Shown piece after piece: positions 27,573 through 36,001 of a DNA stretch of 64,000 nucleotides; position 1 is the stretch's first letter; each line of letters starts with the position of its first letter. The notes under the pieces are model-generated. The model saw only the letters and a program-made list of their open reading frames with translations. It had not been told where the DNA came from and searched no databases. This stretch comes from CAWAXW01 sp963786155 (lineage in GTDB: Bacteria; Actinomycetota; CADDZG01; WHSQ01). The stretch spans positions 1,364,001 through 1,428,000 of the forward strand of contig CAWAXW010000006.1 in the NCBI GenBank assembly GCA_963786155.1, read 5' to 3'. A program made the position numbers and the translations under genes.

Positions 27573-29147
27573 ATGCGTAAGGCGGCCCCCGGGCTGAGAT
27601 ACAGGATGTTCAGAGCGCGCAGCGAGGAAGGCTTCTCGCTGATCGAGGCTATGGCCGCGCTGTTCGTCGCCGCCATCGTGATCGGCGCGTCCGTCGCCAC
27701 TGCCATCTCCGGCTACAGGGCCGTCAGGTCGACCAAGTTCTTCCAGCAGGGCACGGCCCTCGGCAACGAGTTCACCGAGCTCGCAAGGGACCTCCAGTAC
27801 GACGAGCTGAACATGCAGACGAGCGACCTGACAGGCGACACTCGCATCACCGGTGCCGGGACCTGTGGCTCCGTTCCGGGCACTCATTATTTCGATCCAG
27901 ACAGTACGGGCCCCATGACCTGTGAGGCGATCGTCAATGTTGCGAGCGGCGCGGGGATCGCGGATCATCAGACGACCGAGGATGTCGGAGGCAAGACCTA
28001 CACGGTAAGCCGCTATGTGACCTGGGTCGATGCCGATACCCAGGGCAGCACCGGACAGGACTACAAACGCGTTTCGACGGTCGTCGAGTGGACGACGCCG
28101 AACGGCACGAAGTCGTTCAGGACCTCTACCAACGTTTCTCAGGCGAGGCGCGGGCTCCCCGTGCCGGGTTTCACCCTGTCGCCGACGACGTTGACGACGA
28201 AGACCCAGACCGCCGGTCAGAGCGCGGTCTTCCCCCATACCGTGGTGAACGAAGGCATCACCGATGCTTACGACATCATCCTCACTGGGATCCCCGGCGG
28301 CTGGACAACCGCTATCTATGCCGATGCCGGCACGATCGGCACCTACGACGCAGGAACTGATGTTCTCCTGACCGACACGAATGGGTCGGGAGTTGTCGAT
28401 ACGGGTAACACGGCCACCGACGAGGTCTTCGAGTTCCTCGTGGTCGTTGCGATCCCCGGCGGTACGGCCACCGGCAACTACAACTTCACCGTGACGGCGC
28501 GCTCGGGAGCCGACAGCACCGTAACGGCGGTATCTCCCGACAGGGTCACGGTAGGTGTGGCCGGGCTCACGTACTACCTCCACAACAACCCAACTCCGCC
28601 GACGGCGAACACGACCGCGGTTTCCTATCTCACGATGAACTCGACGGCCCCCACTGCCGCGACTCTGTTCCGCTACTCCACCAACCATCACAATGCGGAT
28701 TCCGGCCGTTACCTCGACAAGAGCTCTATCTCGGACACGCAGAGCGACAACAAGCTGATGGCGGCCTGGCGTTTCCAGGTCTCCGCGGCGTCGACCTATA
28801 CCGGCGCGGGAGAGGTCCGCCTCTGGAACATGGTCAAGGGCTTCGCCTGTGACAAGGCCCTGGTCGTCCAGGTGTACGTGCGTCACAAGGCATCGAATGA
28901 CACGACGACTGGCACGGCCATGGCATCGGCGAGTCTCAACATCCCGGCTCCCGGGGGAGCCGCGCCTTGCGCGTACCGCGAAAGCGTGATCCCGCTCACA
29001 TTTACGGGGACATCGGTGGCCGCCAACAGGTGGATCGAGCTGAAGGTCGAGGTCAACACGACGGGATCCGGGGATGCGGGCCTCTTCGCCTATGACACGA
29101 CGGCCTTCCCGTCTCGCCTCATCCTGCCGACCCCGACTAATCCCTGA
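27573..29147 (+). CDS. PilV-like pseudopilin with large beta-rich C-terminal region
   Basis: The prepilin signal (RARSEEG/FSLIEAMAALFVAAIVIGASV, Glu5 present) is followed by a ~480-residue extracellular part, far longer than a minor pilin. This part contains a Thr/Ser/Gly-rich segment resembling repeats of secreted surface proteins (PGFTLSPTTLTTKTQTAG; a DUF11/NEW3-like stretch, VFPHTVVNEGITDAYDIILTG). A terminal domain (TYYLHNNPTPPTANTT...) follows, with paired Cys (GFACDKAL, APCAYRES). It could be a tip-located pseudopilin acting as an adhesin; this is inference. ATG 27573 has GAAGAGG upstream; ATG 27543 is an alternative. The stop overlaps the next ATG. Confidence 0.75.
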   Translation: MRKAAPGLRYRMFRARSEEGFSLIEAMAALFVAAIVIGASVATAISGYRAVRSTKFFQQGTALGNEFTELARDLQYDELNMQTSDLTGDTRITGAGTCGSVPGTHYFDPDSTGPMTCEAIVNVASGAGIADHQTTEDVGGKTYTVSRYVTWVDADTQGSTGQDYKRVSTVVEWTTPNGTKSFRTSTNVSQARRGLPVPGFTLSPTTLTTKTQTAGQSAVFPHTVVNEGITDAYDIILTGIPGGWTTAIYADAGTIGTYDAGTDVLLTDTNGSGVVDTGNTATDEVFEFLVVVAIPGGTATGNYNFTVTARSGADSTVTAVSPDRVTVGVAGLTYYLHNNPTPPTANTTAVSYLTMNSTAPTAATLFRYSTNHHNADSGRYLDKSSISDTQSDNKLMAAWRFQVSAASTYTGAGEVRLWNMVKGFACDKALVVQVYVRHKASNDTTTGTAMASASLNIPAPGGAAPCAYRESVIPLTFTGTSVAANRWIELKVEVNTTGSGDAGLFAYDTTAFPSRLILPTPTNP

Positions 29148-29701
29148 TGGGGTTCCTGAGACAGCACAATGATGAGCGCGGCATGAGCCTCGCCGAGGTA
29201 CTTGTCGCGATGGTCATCACGGCGATAATCACCATGGCCGTAACTGCCGGCGCGATCGCCGTGTACCGAGGCCGGAACTACACGACGCAGGACTCGGACA
29301 GCCTCTCCTCTCTTCGGATCGCGATGGATCGATTCGAGCGCGAGGTGCGCCAGGCGCGACGCATCTACTCGGATTCCACCGACAAGATCGTCCACCTCTG
29401 GGTCGACTACGACCGGGACAACCAGCAGGACTTGAACGAGAAGATCTACTGGACGATCGACGACCTCGGGAGCGGCAGGGCCGACTTTCTTAGGAGCACC
29501 GATGCGGCTCCCGGCTCTCCGGTCATCCAGGTCCGGAACATCGTCTTCGATGAGGCCGAGACCAACTTCTCTTACAACGCAGTAGATCCGATCAATGCGA
29601 CGGTGATAGAGATCTTGTTAGTGGCGCGGGGCCAGGGGAATCTTGCCGGCAAGCGGGAGGTACGCACCGAGGTGAGACTCCGTAATGCCACTGCTCCCTA
29701 A
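29147..29701 (+). CDS. PilW-like pseudopilin
   Basis: 184 residues with a class III signal (NDERG/MSLAEVLVAMVITAIITMAV, Met at +1 and Glu at +5) and a globular domain typical of PilW/GspJ-like minor pilins (LRIAMDRFEREVRQARRIY...). ATG 29147 overlaps the stop of the preceding gene. Likely part of the pilus-initiation complex with its neighbours. Confidence 0.75.
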   Translation: MGFLRQHNDERGMSLAEVLVAMVITAIITMAVTAGAIAVYRGRNYTTQDSDSLSSLRIAMDRFEREVRQARRIYSDSTDKIVHLWVDYDRDNQQDLNEKIYWTIDDLGSGRADFLRSTDAAPGSPVIQVRNIVFDEAETNFSYNAVDPINATVIEILLVARGQGNLAGKREVRTEVRLRNATAP

Positions 29702-31070
29702 GCGGTCGATTCGTCGGATCGACGACGAACGAGGACTAGCGATGATCACCGTGATCGGTGTCTCCAGCATCTTGGTGATCGTCACTCTCATTATCGTGAC
29801 GCAGAGCATCAGCGGCCTCCGTGGGGCCGGGCTCGAGCGTTTGTACGAACAGGCCCTGCACGTGGCGGACGCGGGGATCGACCACGAGCTCTTCAAGCTC
29901 AAGGGTTCGGGGGGTACGCACACAACCGGTGAGACCCTGCCGGCGTCTTTTGCCACCGTCCAAGACGAGAGAGAGTGGGTGCTGGCCGCCGCCGACGCCC
30001 AGGTCCTAGCCGATCCCGACATGCTCGTTCGCTCCAATGAAGGCGAGTGGGTGTCGATGCGGCCGTCCAATAAGGCGGTCATCTACTCGGTCGGCTTCGT
30101 TCCCTCTAAGGCAGATCCGCGCAAGACCCGGGTACTTCGGGCGGAGTACGATTTCGCACCCTTCAGCCCTGTGGCGGCCCTCTTGACGGGGGGGGACCTC
30201 TCCATCTCGGGCAACCCGTACGTGGACGGGACGGCGGGGAGCGCGCACGCCAACGACGATGTGACGATCAGCGGGAACCCGACTCTCAGCGGCCATGTTT
30301 CTTCGACCGACTCCTACTCGACCTCGGGCTCCGTCACGGTGGGCGACCCCGCGAGCACCGGCGGAGGCCGGCCCTCACTAGAGATCCCGGAGATCGAGCC
30401 CAGGGACGCCTATGGATTCAGCATGTACGACCTGTGCCCGGACGGGTTGGTGCGGGCGGGCCCCTCGTACGTGGAGGGCCCGGGGGCCAACACCACCGAC
30501 ACCCCCTGTGAGGGCGCCGTCATCGGAGACGCGGACGGCCAGGACTGGCGCGGGTGGAAGCTGACGGGCTCGTCCGCGGGCGAGCTTGCCAAGTGGGACT
30601 ACTCCGGCAACACGGCGTACAACGGCGTCTACTACATCTACCAAGGCAGCGCGAAGGTCTCCGGCAATCCGGGGACCCCCGCGTCTCCAATGGCCGTCAC
30701 GATCATCGCCGAGGGGTGGAACCCGGGGGCGGAGCCCGATTGCCCCCACGAGGGCGGGGACATCGAGATAAGCGGCAATCCCACCTTCACCTACAACTCC
30801 GTTGCCTCGCCGCTCCAATTCGTGGCGGGCAGGGACCTCAAGCTTAGCGGGGGACCCACTTTGGTAGGGGCGTTGCTGGCCCACGAGCAGTTCGGGGTCT
30901 CCGGCAACCCCATCATTCAGGGCAATCTGATCGCCGAAGACACCTGCCACACGAGCGGGTCCCCCATAGGGCCCGGCTCGAGCGTGTCGGGCAACCCGGA
31001 GATCACCTACGACGGGTTCGAGATCCCCATGGGGAGCACCATCCGAACGACTTTATGGCTCGAGCTCTAA
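29685..31070 (+). CDS. PilX-like protein with SGNP repeats, paralog 1
   Basis: The N-terminus is PilX-like: a basic stretch, DDERGLAMITVIGVSSILVIVTLIIVTQS as membrane helix, then YEQALHVADAGIDHELFKL, where PilX proteins have an EqaL..A..g.e pattern. From ~residue 175 the protein has about seven spaced motifs of the form [VIL]SGNP (or SGGP/SGSP), each followed by short beta-prone stretches, suggesting a beta-solenoid. Cys are few and paired. It overlaps the PilW-like gene by 17 bp and is followed by a paralog. I know no assigned function for this repeat type; a pilus-tip or surface role is inferred. Confidence 0.7.
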   Translation: MPLLPKRSIRRIDDERGLAMITVIGVSSILVIVTLIIVTQSISGLRGAGLERLYEQALHVADAGIDHELFKLKGSGGTHTTGETLPASFATVQDEREWVLAAADAQVLADPDMLVRSNEGEWVSMRPSNKAVIYSVGFVPSKADPRKTRVLRAEYDFAPFSPVAALLTGGDLSISGNPYVDGTAGSAHANDDVTISGNPTLSGHVSSTDSYSTSGSVTVGDPASTGGGRPSLEIPEIEPRDAYGFSMYDLCPDGLVRAGPSYVEGPGANTTDTPCEGAVIGDADGQDWRGWKLTGSSAGELAKWDYSGNTAYNGVYYIYQGSAKVSGNPGTPASPMAVTIIAEGWNPGAEPDCPHEGGDIEISGNPTFTYNSVASPLQFVAGRDLKLSGGPTLVGALLAHEQFGVSGNPIIQGNLIAEDTCHTSGSPIGPGSSVSGNPEITYDGFEIPMGSTIRTTLWLEL

Positions 31071-31164
31071 GCAGACCTACGTATTAAGGCAGGCGCCCTC
31101 GGCCGTCGATAAAGGGGGGTGAACCGGTATTGGATGGTGTTGGATAGAGAGGCGATAGTTGTCG

Positions 31165-32553
31165 ATGGGATGGCTTGGTGAGCGGATGACCAGTAGAGCC
31201 AGAACGCTGCACGGCGACGAGCGCGGGATCGCGATGATCATGGTGATCGGCATCTCGAGCATCATGGCGATCGTTACCACGGTGATCGTCACCCAGAGCA
31301 TCAACGGTCTACGGGGGGCAGGCAGCGAGCGCCGATACGAGCAAGCTCTCCATGTAGCCGATGCGGGCATCGACCATCAGCTCTTCAAGCTCAGGGACTC
31401 GAGCGGTAGCTATCACACCGGAGAGACCGTGCCCGCGTCGTTCTCCAGCGTGCAAGCGGAGCGGGAATGGGTGATCGCCGCTGCCGCGGCGGAGGCGTCG
31501 GGCGATCCCACAAAGCTCGTGAACACCAACGAAGGGCAATGGGTGGCCCTCCGCCCCTCGAACGAGGCGGTCATCTATTCGGTGGGTTACGTACCCTCTA
31601 AGTCGAACGCCGACAAGATCAGAGTCCTTCGGGCCGAATACGACTTTGCCCCTATCAGCCCGGCCGCGGCGATCCTGACGGGTGGCGACCTGAGCATCTC
31701 GGGAAACCCGCATGTCACGGGGACTTACGGCAGTGCCCATACCAACGATGACTTCTCCAGCAGTGGCAACGGCGACTTCGGGGGTTATGTGTCCGCGACC
31801 GACTCGTGGTCGAGCTCGGGCAGCCTCGACACGGGTGACGACGACAACACCGGCGGCGGCATGCCGGTCCAGGAGATCCCGACGGTGGATCCGAGGTCCC
31901 TTTACGACTACTCCGAGTACGACCTTTGTCCCAACGGGCAGGTGCGCACCGGTCCCGCCTACAACGACGGCGGCGGCTTTGCGCCCAGCGGGAGCAGCAC
32001 ACCCTGCAACGGCACGTTGCTGGCAGATGCCAGCGGCAGCGAGTACCGGGGGTGGAAGAAGTCGGGCGATGACGGATCGCAGGGCGCGAAGTGGGACTTC
32101 GCGAGCAACACCGTCTACAACGGCGTCTACTACCTCTACCAGGGCAGCGCGAAGGTCTCGGGCAACCCCGGTTCTAGCGGCGCCGATTGGAGCGTGACGA
32201 TCATCGCCGAGGCCTCCGGGACCTGCCCCCGCGTCGGGGGCGACATAGAGATCTCCGGAAACCCGCAGATGGACTACGAGGACACCGCCGTCCCGCTGCT
32301 GATGGTGGCCGGCCGGGACCTCAAGATCAGCGGTAATCCCCACATGGTCGGGACCTCGATGGCCGGCGAGCAGTTCCTCATCTCGGGGAACCCAAACGTC
32401 GAAGGCAACTTCATAGCCGAGCACTCGTGCGAGACGGCGGGCTCGATGGTGGAGGGGCCCTCGTCCATCTCGGGCAACCCGAACATCGAGTACGACGGGC
32501 TGGAGATACCGATCGGGACCTCCATCCGCACCACCCTCTGGCTCGAGCTCTAA
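31165..32553 (+). CDS. PilX-like protein with SGNP repeats, paralog 2
   Basis: Tandem paralog of the preceding gene, with the same N-terminal helix (DERGIAMIMVIGISSIMAIVTTVIVTQS), YEQALHVADAGIDHQLFKL, and the same series of SGNP motifs (ISGNPHV, VSGNPGSS, ISGNPQM, ISGNPHM, ISGNPNV, ISGNPNI). Both end ...IRTTLWLEL. Divergence is spread along the length, so the duplication is not recent. Start ATG 31165 has GAGAGG upstream; ATG 31186 is an alternative giving a shorter cytoplasmic leader. The 94-bp gap before it shows nothing recognisable. Confidence 0.7.
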   Translation: MGWLGERMTSRARTLHGDERGIAMIMVIGISSIMAIVTTVIVTQSINGLRGAGSERRYEQALHVADAGIDHQLFKLRDSSGSYHTGETVPASFSSVQAEREWVIAAAAAEASGDPTKLVNTNEGQWVALRPSNEAVIYSVGYVPSKSNADKIRVLRAEYDFAPISPAAAILTGGDLSISGNPHVTGTYGSAHTNDDFSSSGNGDFGGYVSATDSWSSSGSLDTGDDDNTGGGMPVQEIPTVDPRSLYDYSEYDLCPNGQVRTGPAYNDGGGFAPSGSSTPCNGTLLADASGSEYRGWKKSGDDGSQGAKWDFASNTVYNGVYYLYQGSAKVSGNPGSSGADWSVTIIAEASGTCPRVGGDIEISGNPQMDYEDTAVPLLMVAGRDLKISGNPHMVGTSMAGEQFLISGNPNVEGNFIAEHSCETAGSMVEGPSSISGNPNIEYDGLEIPIGTSIRTTLWLEL

Positions 32554-32629
32554 GGCCTCTCCCCGGCCCCGTAGGGCCCGAATCCCCTTCCTGCTGCATC
32601 GGCTACCCTCGCGCCCGGTGCTAGGCGGC

Positions 32630-32741
32630 TGTTACTTCTGTTAACTGCCGTCTACGTCCGTTAATTACCTGTGTGTGATTCTAAAGAGGTTTGCGGCAGG
32701 GGACGAAGAGGCTTTCTGCAGGGTTCTGTTAAGCACTGTTA
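32630..32741 (+). promoter_or_regulatory. TGTTA direct repeats upstream of the HTH gene (putative operators)
   Basis: TGTTA occurs at 32630 and 32639 (spacing 9), a CGTTA at 32659, and TGTTA again at 32727 and 32737 (spacing 10). Direct repeats about one helical turn apart are what an excisionase/MerR-like winged-helix protein often binds. They lie in the AT-richer gap in front of the HTH gene, suggesting autoregulation. Confidence 0.35.
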
Positions 32742-32776
32742 CTAGAGTTGAACGAACCGGAGGGCTTTCAGAGGTA

Positions 32777-32974
32777 ATGGCTGACTACGACGAGCCTCTT
32801 CTAACGGTCGGTGAGGTCGCGGAGATCATGCGCGTCTCGAACATGACCGTTTACCGGCTCATCAAGGCCGGCCAGCTCGGTGCCATCCGGGTGGGCAAGA
32901 ACTATCGGATCCGCCGCCGCGACCTGGATCGTTATCTCAACGACCGCGCGGTGAGAAGCGATGGTGATGAGTGA
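32777..32974 (+). CDS. Excisionase-family helix-turn-helix DNA-binding protein
   Basis: About 65 residues, nearly all a single HTH_17/excisionase domain: LLTVGEVAEIMRVSNMTVYRLIKAGQLGAIRVGKNYRIRRRDLDRYLND. Such small regulators (BldC relatives) bind DNA side by side. ATG 32777 is favoured from the domain boundary, although the GAGG is very close to it; an upstream start at ATG 32675 would add an unlikely extension. It overlaps pilM by TGATG, so it probably regulates, and is co-transcribed with, the pilMNO genes. Confidence 0.8.
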   Translation: MADYDEPLLTVGEVAEIMRVSNMTVYRLIKAGQLGAIRVGKNYRIRRRDLDRYLNDRAVRSDGDE

Positions 32975-34026
32975 TGCCGGGCCCCACGATCGGACTCGAC
33001 ATCGGCACGAGCGCCGTCCGCGCGGCGCAAATCGTCAGCAGCAGGAAAGGCATGGCGCTGACTTCCTTCGGCCAGGTAGCGCTTCCTCAAGGAGCCGTGG
33101 GCGACGGGGAGATCCGCGATCACGGAGCCGTCTCGGAGGCCATCGCCCAACTCTGGAAGCGCGCCAAGCTTCGTCCTCGCCGCGCTGTCGTGGGGGTTGC
33201 GAACCAGCGCGTTCTCGTACGTGCGGTGGACATGCCCTATCTCGAGGAAAAAGAGTTCCGCGCGTCGCTGCGGTTCCAAGCGGCGGACCACATCCCCATG
33301 CCGGTCGACGAGGCCGAGCTGGATTTCCAGATGCTCGATGAGTACGTCACCGAAGGCGGCGAGCGGATGATGCGGGTGCTGTTGGTGGCCGCTGCGTCCG
33401 ACATGGTCGAGTCCGTTCTGACCGCCGTTTCGGGCGCGCGCGTCGAGCCCCTCGCCGTCGACCTCGTGCCGTTCGCCGTGGCCCGCGCCATCAGCCCGGC
33501 TGCGCGAGGAGAAGAGGGTCTCGCCGGAGCCGAAGCCATCATCGATGTGGGTGCAGGCGTCAGCAACGTTGTGATCCATCACAACGGCGAGCCGCGCTTC
33601 GTGCGCATCCTGCTCGTTGGGGGCGACGACTTGACCGAGGCCATCGCCTCCGAGGTGTCTCTGTCGTTCGAGGAAGCCGAGGCGATCAAGCTCGACCTCA
33701 CGTCCAGTGGAGCCACTCCCGAGGTCCAGCGAGTGATCCAGGGGCAGGTCGCGACCCTCGTGCAGGAGATCCAAGGTTCACTCGACTACTACAGCTCCCA
33801 AGAAGATAGCCAGCCGATCGCGTCGATGCTCATCACTGGAGGTGGGTCGCTTACGCCCACGCTGGCCGCTCGTCTCGAGGAGACGTCCCGCGTCCAGGTG
33901 CGTCGTGCAAGTCCGTTCGCCGACGTCGACATGTCGAAGTCTGGGCTCACCCCCGAGCAGATCAGCCAGATCGAGCCGGTTGCCGCATGCGCGGTCGGGC
34001 TTGCGATGGGGGTGACGGCCAAGTGA
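32974..34026 (+). CDS. pilM: Type IV pilus assembly protein PilM
   Basis: Cytoplasmic actin-like ATPase-fold protein that binds the N-terminus of PilN in the alignment complex. Features are TIGLDIGTSAVRAAQI (phosphate 1, ~residue 5), ALRFQAADHIPMPVDEAELDFQML (SHS2/1C subdomain, ~95), AIIDVGAGVSNVVI (phosphate 2, ~190) and MLITGGGSLTPTLAARL (adenosine motif, ~290). 350 residues, normal length. ATG 32974 overlaps the HTH gene stop; GTG 32971 is an alternative. Confidence 0.92.
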   Translation: MPGPTIGLDIGTSAVRAAQIVSSRKGMALTSFGQVALPQGAVGDGEIRDHGAVSEAIAQLWKRAKLRPRRAVVGVANQRVLVRAVDMPYLEEKEFRASLRFQAADHIPMPVDEAELDFQMLDEYVTEGGERMMRVLLVAAASDMVESVLTAVSGARVEPLAVDLVPFAVARAISPAARGEEGLAGAEAIIDVGAGVSNVVIHHNGEPRFVRILLVGGDDLTEAIASEVSLSFEEAEAIKLDLTSSGATPEVQRVIQGQVATLVQEIQGSLDYYSSQEDSQPIASMLITGGGSLTPTLAARLEETSRVQVRRASPFADVDMSKSGLTPEQISQIEPVAACAVGLAMGVTAK

Positions 34027-34676
34027 TCCGCCGGATCGAGCTGCTTCCTGCGTCCTATCGTGAGCGTCAGCGCCAGCGCCGAACGCTGACCGGCATCGTT
34101 GGCGCGGGCGTGGTCGGCCTGGTTTTGCTGGGCCTCTACTGGTTCATGCTGGGTGGGCAGATCAACACCGCGGAGGAAGAGCTGGCCGGCGTGCAAGCTC
34201 AGAACGCCCAGCTCCAGAGCCAGATCGCGGAGCTCCAGGAGTTCGCAGATCTGGCCGCAGAGGTTCAGACCAAGCGCCAGGCGCTGGCGACCGTGATGAC
34301 GGACGACATCGACTGGCCATCGATCCTCACCGAGCTGGCGATGGTCGTGCCGGGAGAGGTCTGGCTCACGAACATGACAGCGTCCTTCGGGGCGGGAGAG
34401 GGCGCGTCTCAGGTCGGCACCGAAACGGCCGAGGTGCGCATCAACCCCGAGCTCGCGATCGGGCGCATCACGTTCAGCGGAAGCTCGCTCTCGATGCCCG
34501 GGGTCGCCAAGTGGCTGATCAGGCTCGCGACCGTTCGGGAATTCGAAGCGATCTGGCTGGGAGACGCAAGCGGCGGCAACCTTGTCGGTGGACGACCAGT
34601 CTTCACGTTCAACAGCACGATCGAGCTGAACAACAAGGCTAAGAGCGACCGATTCCAGGAGGGCGTGGAGCCATGA
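34023..34676 (+). CDS. pilN: Type IV pilus alignment protein PilN
   Basis: Bitopic membrane protein linking PilM to PilO. A short cytoplasmic N-terminus begins IRRIELLPASYRERQ, matching the conserved INLLP motif bound by PilM (here IELLP). It is followed by one membrane helix (~20-42), a coiled-coil stretch (NTAEEELAGVQAQNAQLQSQ) and a periplasmic ferredoxin-like domain. GTG 34023 overlaps the pilM stop; the end overlaps the pilO ATG by 4 bp. Confidence 0.88.
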   Translation: MIRRIELLPASYRERQRQRRTLTGIVGAGVVGLVLLGLYWFMLGGQINTAEEELAGVQAQNAQLQSQIAELQEFADLAAEVQTKRQALATVMTDDIDWPSILTELAMVVPGEVWLTNMTASFGAGEGASQVGTETAEVRINPELAIGRITFSGSSLSMPGVAKWLIRLATVREFEAIWLGDASGGNLVGGRPVFTFNSTIELNNKAKSDRFQEGVEP

Positions 34677-35296
34677 CCCCCCGCAATCGCCTGATCTTGA
34701 CTATCGCCGGCGTGGTCGTCGTGCTGCTGCTCGGGTACTTCTTCTTCCTTCGGCCGCAGCAAGCCCGGCTCGCAGACGTGAACGATGAGATAGATACCGC
34801 CGAGACCCAGACGGTGGAGCTGACCAGCACCTTGAATCGACTGCAAGATCTGGCCGAGAACGCTCCGGAGCTTCGAGCTCAGCTCGACGAGGTGCGAGAG
34901 CTGGTCCCACCGGAAGACGAGGTCGCCAACTTCATCTTCCAGGTGCAGGAAGCGGCCGACCAATCCGGCGTCGGGTTCCTGCAGATAACTCCGACCCTCC
35001 CGAGGCCCCCGTTGGAGGGAGCGGCCCTGGCCGAGGTCGGTGTTCAGATCCGTTCGCGCGGGGGCTACTTCGCGATCCAAGACTTCATCCGCCGTTTGTA
35101 CGATCTCGATCGAGCCGTTCGGATGGACAGCCTGCAGCTGGCGGGCTCCGCCGAAACGACCGAGGGCCAGGCGGCGGGCCGTGTCGAGATGACCTCGGGA
35201 GTTCGGATCTTCTTCGAGCTGCCGCCACAGCCGGCAGTCGCCGTCGACCCCGCCACCGGTGCAGTCCCCGAAGCATCGCCGAGCCCACAGGAGTAA
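34673..35296 (+). CDS. pilO: Type IV pilus alignment protein PilO
   Basis: Bitopic protein paired with PilN: membrane helix at ~7-27 (LILTIAGVVVVLLLGYFFFL), coiled coil (~30-75), then a PilO-type domain (VPPEDEVANFIFQVQEAADQSGVGFL..., RGGYFAIQDFIRRLYDLDRAVRMDSLQL). The end is Pro/Ala-rich. ATG overlaps pilN and the next gene follows by 3 bp. Confidence 0.88.
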   Translation: MTPRNRLILTIAGVVVVLLLGYFFFLRPQQARLADVNDEIDTAETQTVELTSTLNRLQDLAENAPELRAQLDEVRELVPPEDEVANFIFQVQEAADQSGVGFLQITPTLPRPPLEGAALAEVGVQIRSRGGYFAIQDFIRRLYDLDRAVRMDSLQLAGSAETTEGQAAGRVEMTSGVRIFFELPPQPAVAVDPATGAVPEASPSPQE

Positions 35297-35299
35297 GGC

Positions 35300-35948
35300 A
35301 TGGCAACCCAACCTGAGGAATTCCAAGCGGCCCCCGAAACGACGGGCGGAGGGACCAATCGAACCCAGCTCCTGCTGATCGGGGCGGTGGCTGTCGTGCT
35401 GCTCGCAATCGTCTACTTCGTGTTCCTGAGCGGAGGGGGCGGCGACGAAGAGCAGGCGGCGGCGCCCGCCCCGGCACCGACTGAGGAGGTCGAACCCACC
35501 GACGCTCCGGACAAGCCCGACAAGGGGCCCGTGGAGACCTTCGAAGTGTTCGCCCCGAAGGACCCCTTCGAGCCACTGGTCTCGGAAGGCGGGCGGAGGT
35601 GGCGAAGGTGAAGGAGAGGGCGGAGACGTCGAGGGCGTTACTCCTATCGGAGGCGACGACACCGGCACCGATACTGGGACGATCGACGGCGACACGCCGG
35701 GCACCGCCCCCGAACCCGGAGATGGCGGAAACAGCGTGGGCGGGCACACCGTCGCGTTGATCGACATCTTCAAGGACGGTGGCAGTCAACGCGCCCAGGT
35801 CGAAGTCGACGGCACCGTGTACACGGTCGGAGAAGGCGACCGCTTCGCGGACAACTTCCAGGTCCTGTCCATCTCCGGCGAGTGCGCCACGATGCTCTTC
35901 GGCGACGACCAGTTCACGCTCTGCGAAGGCGAGTCCATCCTCAAGTAG
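35300..35948 (+). CDS. PilP/GspC-like bitopic pilus protein (one frame break)
   Basis: Membrane helix at ~27-45 (LLIGAVAVVLLAIVYFVFL), an acidic Pro-rich linker, the motif FAPKDPFEPLV (PilP and GspC relatives share a KDPF-like motif), a Gly/Glu/Asp-rich linker, and a C-terminal domain (VALIDIFKDGGSQRAQVEVDGTVYTVGEGDRFADNFQVLSISG) resembling the PilP/GspC HR fold. An extra base in the G/C run at ~35590-35596 breaks the frame; removing it gives a continuous Gly-rich linker. Position after pilMNO supports a PilP role. No secretin gene is visible, as expected for a monoderm. Confidence 0.75.
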
Positions 35949-35984
35949 CGGGGCCGGCTTGGCGGGACCGCAAAGCAAACAAGG
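35949..35984 (+). repeat. Interspersed GC-rich repeat, copy A (before aroC)
   Basis: A 36-bp unit related to two other copies (40823-40858 and 57051-57086); the core is GGCTTGG.GGGACCGCA followed by an A-rich end. It begins right at the stop of the PilP-like gene and ends 17 bp before the aroC ATG. Confidence 0.6.
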
Positions 35985-36001
35985 CCTGCGAGGATTGGCA
36001 T

